Origin: Ramlibacter sp. PS4R-6
Lineage (GTDB): Bacteria; Pseudomonadota; Gammaproteobacteria; Burkholderiales; Burkholderiaceae_C
Assembly (NCBI RefSeq): GCF_037572775.1
Contig: NZ_JBBHKA010000001.1
Span: forward strand, 1,488,001-1,552,000
Length of the DNA: 64,000 bases
Direction: 5' to 3'
Shown here: piece after piece, positions 59,941 to 64,000 of the stretch
Layout: each line of letters begins with the position of its first letter
How positions within the stretch are numbered: position 1 is the first letter of the stretch
Notes under the pieces: generated by a model
Told to the model about the DNA's origin: nothing
Databases searched by the model: none
What the model saw: only the letters and a program-made list of their open reading frames with translations
Program-made: the position numbers and the translations under genes

Positions 59941-61512
59941 GTGAAACACCCCTTCTTCAGACCCGCCCTGCTGGCCTGCTGCGCCAGCGCGGCGCTCGGC
60001 GCCGCCGCGCAACAAGCCGCGGAGCCCGCCGCTGCGCCATCGACCGCACCGCGTGCGGCGCCGGCTGTGCGCGCCGCGCCATCGCCCGCGCTGAAGCCGT
60101 GCCAGTCGGTCAAGGTCGACGAGCCGACCTACCTCACGCTGGGCAAGTCGCAGGTGATCCGCCTGGACTTCCCGGCCGCGCGGATGATGGTGGGCGGCGC
60201 GGGCACCAGCCCGGCAGGACGCGCGACGGCGGCCACCGCGGCCGCGCCCGCTCCCGCGGGCCGCCCGGCGGGCGCCGGCGCCGCGGGCGTGGCCGACACC
60301 GAGATCACGCTGCTGTCGCCCACCGAGCTGTTCTTCCTGGGCCGCAAGTCCGGCGCGATGAACGTCGTGCTGCAAAGCGCCGACGGCCGCTGCGTGGTGA
60401 AGGACCTCATCGTGACGGTGGACCCCGCCACGCTGCAGTCGACCATCGGGCAGATCATGCCCGGCGAGACCGGCGTGCGCGTGCGCGCCGCCGAGGACAC
60501 GATCGTCCTCACCGGCACGGTGAGCGACCCTGTGCACATGGAACAGGTGCTGGCGTTGGCGGGCGCCTACGGCGACGGCAAGAAGGTCGTCAACTTCATG
60601 CGCGTCGGTTCGGCGCAGCAGGTGATGCTGGAAGTGAAGATCGCCGAGGTCAGCAAGACGCTGCTCGATTCGCTCGGGCTCGACTTCAGCCGGCTCGTCA
60701 CCTCCGCCGGCGGCCTCACGTCGTCGATCATCTCCGGGATCATCGGCGGCGGCGCGGCGGCGCTGGGCCGCTTCAGCGGCGGCGGCGGCGTGATCAACGG
60801 CAGCGCGGCGGGCTCCGTCGGGGGCCGCAGCGGTGCGGCCACCGCCAACTTCGGCACGACGTCGCGCGGCGCCACGCTGCTGGGCATCGACGCGCAGAAG
60901 AAGGACGGCATCGTGCGCGTGCTCGCCGAGCCGAACATCATGGCCATCAGCGGCCAGGCCTCCAGCTTCCTGTCGGGCGGCAAGATCTTCATCCCCGTCG
61001 CGCAGAGCAACGGCAGCGGCGGCTCGACGATCACGCTGGAGGAAAAGGAATTCGGCGTGGGGCTGCGTTTCACGCCCACGGTGCTGGACGGCACGCGCAT
61101 CAACCTCAAGCTCGTGTCCGAAGTCTCCGAGCTGTCGCAGGCCGGGTCGCCGTTCACGTCCGTCAATGGCGTGACGTCCGTCCTGCCGTCGATGACGACG
61201 CGGCGCGTGGACACGACCGTTCAACTGCTCGACGGGCAGAGCTTCGTGGTGGCGGGCCTGATCAAGAACAACCTGACGCAGGCGCTGGACAAGTTCCCCG
61301 GCCTGGGCGACGCGCCCGTGCTCGGCGCGCTGTTCCGCTCCACCGAGTTCCAGACCGACCAGACCGAGCTGATGTTCGTGATCACCGCGCGCCTGGTCAA
61401 GCCGCTGGCGGGCCCCGTGACCTTGCCCACCGACAACCACATCGCGCCGACGCCGGCCGACGCCTTCATGCGCGGCAAGTCCGAAGGCTCGCCGGGCGGG
61501 CCCACGCGATGA
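59941..61512 (+). CDS. cpaC: Tad/Flp pilus secretin RcpA/CpaC
   Basis: Encodes 523 residues from GTG with a signal peptide (LLACCASAALGAAAQQA). A BON/N-terminal pilus domain follows (SVKVDEPTYLTLGKSQVIRLD, TLQSTIGQIMPGETGVRVRA), then the secretin channel: MLEVKIAEVSKTLLDSLGLD, FLSGGKIFIPVAQSN, and KEFGVGLRFTPTVLDGTRINLKLVSEVSELS. The end LPSMTTRRVDTTVQL, then GQSFVVAGLIKNN and PVLGALFRS, is the conserved secretin lip. It forms the outer-membrane pore for the pilus. A Gly/Ala/Arg-rich insert near residue 80 lacks family similarity. Confidence 0.92.
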   Translation: MKHPFFRPALLACCASAALGAAAQQAAEPAAAPSTAPRAAPAVRAAPSPALKPCQSVKVDEPTYLTLGKSQVIRLDFPAARMMVGGAGTSPAGRATAATAAAPAPAGRPAGAGAAGVADTEITLLSPTELFFLGRKSGAMNVVLQSADGRCVVKDLIVTVDPATLQSTIGQIMPGETGVRVRAAEDTIVLTGTVSDPVHMEQVLALAGAYGDGKKVVNFMRVGSAQQVMLEVKIAEVSKTLLDSLGLDFSRLVTSAGGLTSSIISGIIGGGAAALGRFSGGGGVINGSAAGSVGGRSGAATANFGTTSRGATLLGIDAQKKDGIVRVLAEPNIMAISGQASSFLSGGKIFIPVAQSNGSGGSTITLEEKEFGVGLRFTPTVLDGTRINLKLVSEVSELSQAGSPFTSVNGVTSVLPSMTTRRVDTTVQLLDGQSFVVAGLIKNNLTQALDKFPGLGDAPVLGALFRSTEFQTDQTELMFVITARLVKPLAGPVTLPTDNHIAPTPADAFMRGKSEGSPGGPTR

Positions 61513-61529
61513 ACCCCAGGAGCCACGCC

Positions 61530-61808
61530 ATGAACCGCATCGCCATCGCCACGCTGTGCTGCGCCCTCGCGGGCTGCGCGGCCACCAAGACCGCCACGCC
61601 CAACTACGACCTGCGCTTCGGCAGCGCCGTGCGCGAGGCGCGGGCCCGCATGACGCTCAACCCCGCAGCGGCCACGGGCGACGCGGTCGCCGGCATGGAC
61701 GGGCGCGCCGCGCACGAGGCGCAGGAGCGCTACCAGGAAAGCTTCCGGGCGCCGCCGCCCGTGGTGAACGTGATCAACATCGGCGGCGCGGCCAAGGGCG
61801 GCCAGTGA
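61530..61808 (+). CDS. Tad locus lipoprotein
   Basis: Encodes 92 residues from ATG 61530, which has AGGAG 9 bases upstream; an ATG at 61509 that overlaps the secretin stop is possible. The lipobox is CCALAGC in MNRIAIATLCCALAGC, giving a lipid-anchored protein. The mature part is short and polar (YDLRFGSAVREARARMTLNP, FRAPPPVVNVINIG). Not recognised as TadD, which is longer; it is probably a pilus-locus lipoprotein of the kind next to CpaC or CpaD in related bacteria. Confidence 0.7.
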   Translation: MNRIAIATLCCALAGCAATKTATPNYDLRFGSAVREARARMTLNPAAATGDAVAGMDGRAAHEAQERYQESFRAPPPVVNVINIGGAAKGGQ

Positions 61809-61905
61809 ACCCGCCGAGCCGGAAGGAGGGCCGTGCCATGGACTGACCCGGAGCGCACCCCGACCCCATTTCCTTTCCCCCAACTTTTTCCAAAGAGGTA
61901 ACACC

Positions 61906-62103
61906 ATGAACCAGATCCTGAACACCCTGCGCGCCTTCGTGCGCGAGGACGACGGCGCGCAAGTCGTCGAGTACGCGCTGATCATCGCGGTCGTCTCGAT
62001 CGCGCTGGTCGTCGCGCTGCAGGCGCTGACCGCCAACGGCGGCGGCTTCACGCAGTTCATCACGCGCGTCGTGAACTGCCTGACGACACCCACCTGCACG
62101 TGA
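61906..62103 (+). CDS. flp: Flp pilin 1
   Basis: Encodes 65 residues, the typical Flp/Fap size. The leader ends FVREDDG and cleavage is expected after Gly, giving AQVVEYALIIAVVSIALVV with Glu at position 5 and the Tyr of the Flp motif. The rest is one long hydrophobic helix and a small C-terminal loop with two Cys (NCLTTPTCT). AAAGAGGTAAC gives the ribosome-binding site. It forms the pilus fibre. A near-identical gene follows. Confidence 0.92.
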   Translation: MNQILNTLRAFVREDDGAQVVEYALIIAVVSIALVVALQALTANGGGFTQFITRVVNCLTTPTCT

Positions 62104-62128
62104 CGCAAACGGCGGCGCCGACACCACC

Positions 62129-62329
62129 ATGCCGAACGACCGCATGTCCACAGCCGCCGCCGCCTTCCTGCGCGAGGACGACGGCGCGCAAGTGGTCGAG
62201 TACGCGCTGATCATCGGCGTCGTCTCGATCGCGCTGGTGCTGGCCCTGCAGCCCGTGTTCGTCAGCGGGCAGTTCGGCAGCTTCATCACGCGGGTGGCCA
62301 ACTGCCTCATGGGGCCCGTGTGCACCTGA
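62129..62329 (+). CDS. Flp pilin 2
   Basis: Encodes 66 residues. The core EDDGAQVVEYALIIGVVSIAL is nearly identical to pilin 1, with the same cleavage Gly and Glu5; the end NCLMGPVCT also has two Cys. The N-terminal leader and middle differ, so the copies have diverged and may be a major and minor pilin. It begins 25 bases after pilin 1 without a strong ribosome-binding site and is followed within 2 bases by the next gene. Confidence 0.9.
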   Translation: MPNDRMSTAAAAFLREDDGAQVVEYALIIGVVSIALVLALQPVFVSGQFGSFITRVANCLMGPVCT

Positions 62330-62331
62330 CC

Positions 62332-63639
62332 ATGGCCACCCGTCCTGCACGCCGAGGCTCGCGCCGCCGCCAGGGCGGCGCGATGCTCGTGACCGCCGCG
62401 CTCGTCACGCTGCTGCTCCTGGGCTTCATGGGCGCCGCGCTCGATTTCGGCCGGCTGTTCGTGATCCGCACCGAGCTGCAGACGGCGATGGACGGCTGCG
62501 CGCTGGCCGCGGCGCAGGAGCTCGACGGCCAGGGCGACGCGCTCGTGCGCGCACGCAACGCGGGCAAGAGCGCCGCCGACGCGAACCGCGTCGATTTCCA
62601 GTCGGCCGTGTGGCGGGGCCTGGGGCTGCTCGACGCGGCCTCCGGCATCACCTTCCGCGACGCCACCTACAACGTGACGGCCGCCCCGGCGGCGGCCCGC
62701 TACTCGCAATGCCAGCACACGCACACGGGCTCGCCCACGTGGCTGCTGCAGGCGCTGGGCGCATTCGGCGGCAACGCCGCGCTGGCCGTGAACACCCGCA
62801 ACGTGAACGCGCTGGCCGTCGCAACCAGGGGCAGCGCGCAGAGCACCTGCCCGCTGCCGATCGCGCTGCGGCCCAAGACGGCGGGCGCCGCCGCGCCGAA
62901 CTTCGGCTACGCGCCCGGCGAATGGGTCACGCTGCTGACCAAGACCGACACCGGCTCGCCGGGCTACGCCGGCTGGGCCAACCTGGACGGCACCAACAGC
63001 GCGTCGAACACGACCGCCGAGATGAACGGCTACTGCGGCGTGACCATCGGCACCAACCTCGGCACGCCCGGCGTGCAGAGCAGCATCGTCGACAACTGGA
63101 ACTGGCGCTTCGGCATCTACAAGAACAACCAGCACCCGTACGACGCCAACATGCAGCCGGACCGCAGCGGCTACATCTACACCGCCTCCACATGGCCGTC
63201 GCAGAGCAATGCCTGGGGCGGCAACCGGCCGCCCGCGGCGCCGGCCAACGCGGCGAATTTCCAGACGATGCGCGCCAACCGCGCCAACTGCGTCGTCAGC
63301 ACCACGGTCAGCAACCAGTCGGTCGCCAACTGCGCGGCGCTCACCGGCATCGCCCTGAACAGCTTCAAGGACCTGATCGAAGGCGGCACGGCCTCCGCCA
63401 CCGGCCACCAGCGCTGGGGCACCAACCGCCGAATCGTGCTCGTGCCGGTGACGCGCAGCTACCCCGGATCGGTCGCCGACTACGCCTGCATGCTGATGCT
63501 GCAGCCGCTCACGCCCGGCCTGCCCAACGACGTCAAGCTGGAATTCATCGGCAACGCCGCCGCCGTGGGCAGCCCATGCTCGGCCAACGGCCTGCCCGGC
63601 GGGACCGCGGGCCCGCTCGTGCCGGTGCTCGTGCGATGA
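62332..63639 (+). CDS. TadG-like pilus/secreted protein
   Basis: Encodes 435 residues from ATG 62332 (a GTG 4 codons earlier lies inside pilin 2). The N terminus is TadE/G-like: RRQGGAMLVTAALVTLLLLGFMGAALDFGRLF, with a membrane helix, followed by TELQTAMDGCALAAAQEL. The remaining 350 residues are a polar, Asn/Thr/Ala-rich periplasmic domain with many Trp and Cys but no von Willebrand motif that I could find, so it differs from typical TadG. It is coupled to the next gene (stop overlaps ATG). Confidence 0.75.
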   Translation: MATRPARRGSRRRQGGAMLVTAALVTLLLLGFMGAALDFGRLFVIRTELQTAMDGCALAAAQELDGQGDALVRARNAGKSAADANRVDFQSAVWRGLGLLDAASGITFRDATYNVTAAPAAARYSQCQHTHTGSPTWLLQALGAFGGNAALAVNTRNVNALAVATRGSAQSTCPLPIALRPKTAGAAAPNFGYAPGEWVTLLTKTDTGSPGYAGWANLDGTNSASNTTAEMNGYCGVTIGTNLGTPGVQSSIVDNWNWRFGIYKNNQHPYDANMQPDRSGYIYTASTWPSQSNAWGGNRPPAAPANAANFQTMRANRANCVVSTTVSNQSVANCAALTGIALNSFKDLIEGGTASATGHQRWGTNRRIVLVPVTRSYPGSVADYACMLMLQPLTPGLPNDVKLEFIGNAAAVGSPCSANGLPGGTAGPLVPVLVR

Positions 63640-64000
63640 ACACGCGCGCCCGCCTTCGCAGCCAGCGCGGCGTCGCGCTGGTCGAGCTCGCGCTGGTCAT
63701 CCCGTTCCTGCTGGTGATGGCCATGCTCGTGGCCGAATTCGGGCGCGCGATCTACCAGTACAACCTGCTCGCGAAGTCGGTGCGCGATGCCGCGCGCTAC
63801 CTCACGATGCAGACGCCCGGCACGCACATGGCGGAGGCGCGCAACCTGGTCGTGTACGGGACGACGGGCAGCGGCAGCGTCCCGCTGGCGCCGGGCCTGG
63901 CCACGACGATGGTCTCGGCGGCGTGGCCCGCCGCGCAGGTGGGTACCAACCCGCCGATCAGCATCGTGCGCGTGACCATCACCGGCTATTCGTTCCAGTC
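63636..64000 (+). CDS. TadE-like pseudopilin, 3' end outside window
   Basis: Partial gene; 121 codons are visible with no stop before the window end. The leader ends RSQRG with cleavage expected after Gly, giving VALVELALVIPFLLVMAML with Glu5, the pattern of TadE/TadF minor pilins. LAEFGRAIYQYNLLAKSVRDAARYL follows (split over helix and repeat region), typical of TadE. It is overlapped by the previous stop (ATGA), so the TadG-like and TadE genes are translationally linked. Confidence 0.85.
   Translation, partial: MNTRARLRSQRGVALVELALVIPFLLVMAMLVAEFGRAIYQYNLLAKSVRDAARYLTMQTPGTHMAEARNLVVYGTTGSGSVPLAPGLATTMVSAAWPAAQVGTNPPISIVRVTITGYSFQ

Overview
The window is GC-rich DNA with dense genes, many overlapping start and stop codons (ATGA or GTGA) and little intergenic space. 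Two tripartite-tricarboxylate (Bug) binding proteins, PHA-related genes and a Tad pilus locus suggest a Burkholderiales betaproteobacterium, probably Comamonadaceae (Ramlibacter or Variovorax type). The placement is inferred from gene content only.

Layout. 1-3157: end of an ABC exporter gene, a CPA1 Na+/H+ antiporter, MAPEG and GNAT proteins. 3158-6309: a visibly less GC-rich island of four one-gene integron cassettes separated by three attC-like sites, with no integrase in the window. The cassettes encode a two-helix membrane protein, a larger membrane protein, a PD-(D/E)XK (Mrr-like) nuclease and a TIR/deoxyribosyltransferase-like protein with a C-terminal winged helix. 6318-11230: small membrane protein, lipoprotein hydrolase, VOC protein, GNAT, PaaI thioesterase, serS, PHB-depolymerase-type esterase and tRNA-Ser(CGA). 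11340-15222: class-C beta-lactamase-like protein, then a TetR/SDR/MATE unit with two matching palindromic operators. 15249-18861: FIST protein translationally coupled to a hybrid histidine kinase, divergent from a MEDS-domain protein. 18893-24490: small proteins, decayed genes, PsiE, a secreted two-module binding protein and a frameshifted Bug gene. 24571-28728: a very large RTX/delta-60 repeat protein.

28934-38537 is a respiratory supercluster: YVTN beta-propeller and cytochrome b561 on the minus strand; divergently, a PQQ alcohol dehydrogenase, its periplasmic binding-protein partner, a lipoprotein cytochrome c and a caa3-type cytochrome oxidase (subunit II with fused cytochrome c, extended subunit I, short subunit III, small subunit, CtaG). 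The seven plus-strand genes all overlap, so alcohol oxidation and a terminal oxidase are probably made as one unit.

38547-53863 carries metabolic and regulatory genes: IclR, TRAP binding protein with aroQ, MFS, a double-PAS hybrid kinase, methyltransferase with HxlR regulator, phasin-like protein, AzlCD, a CoA-ester operon (hydratase, acyl-CoA dehydrogenase, CoA transferase) with a Bug protein, and a haloperoxidase/PAP2 protein. 53986-58428 holds tandem KGG stress proteins, a truncated sensor, a histidine kinase and a convergent LuxR regulator, and a PilZ protein. 58529-64000 is the start of a Tad/Flp pilus locus: prepilin peptidase, RcpC/CpaB, secretin RcpA/CpaC, lipoprotein, two Flp pilins, a TadG-like protein and a TadE protein cut by the window end.

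The strongest candidate for something undescribed is the cassette island, whose two recognisable soluble products have folds common in anti-phage defence. The all-overlapping PQQ dehydrogenase-caa3 oxidase operon comes next.
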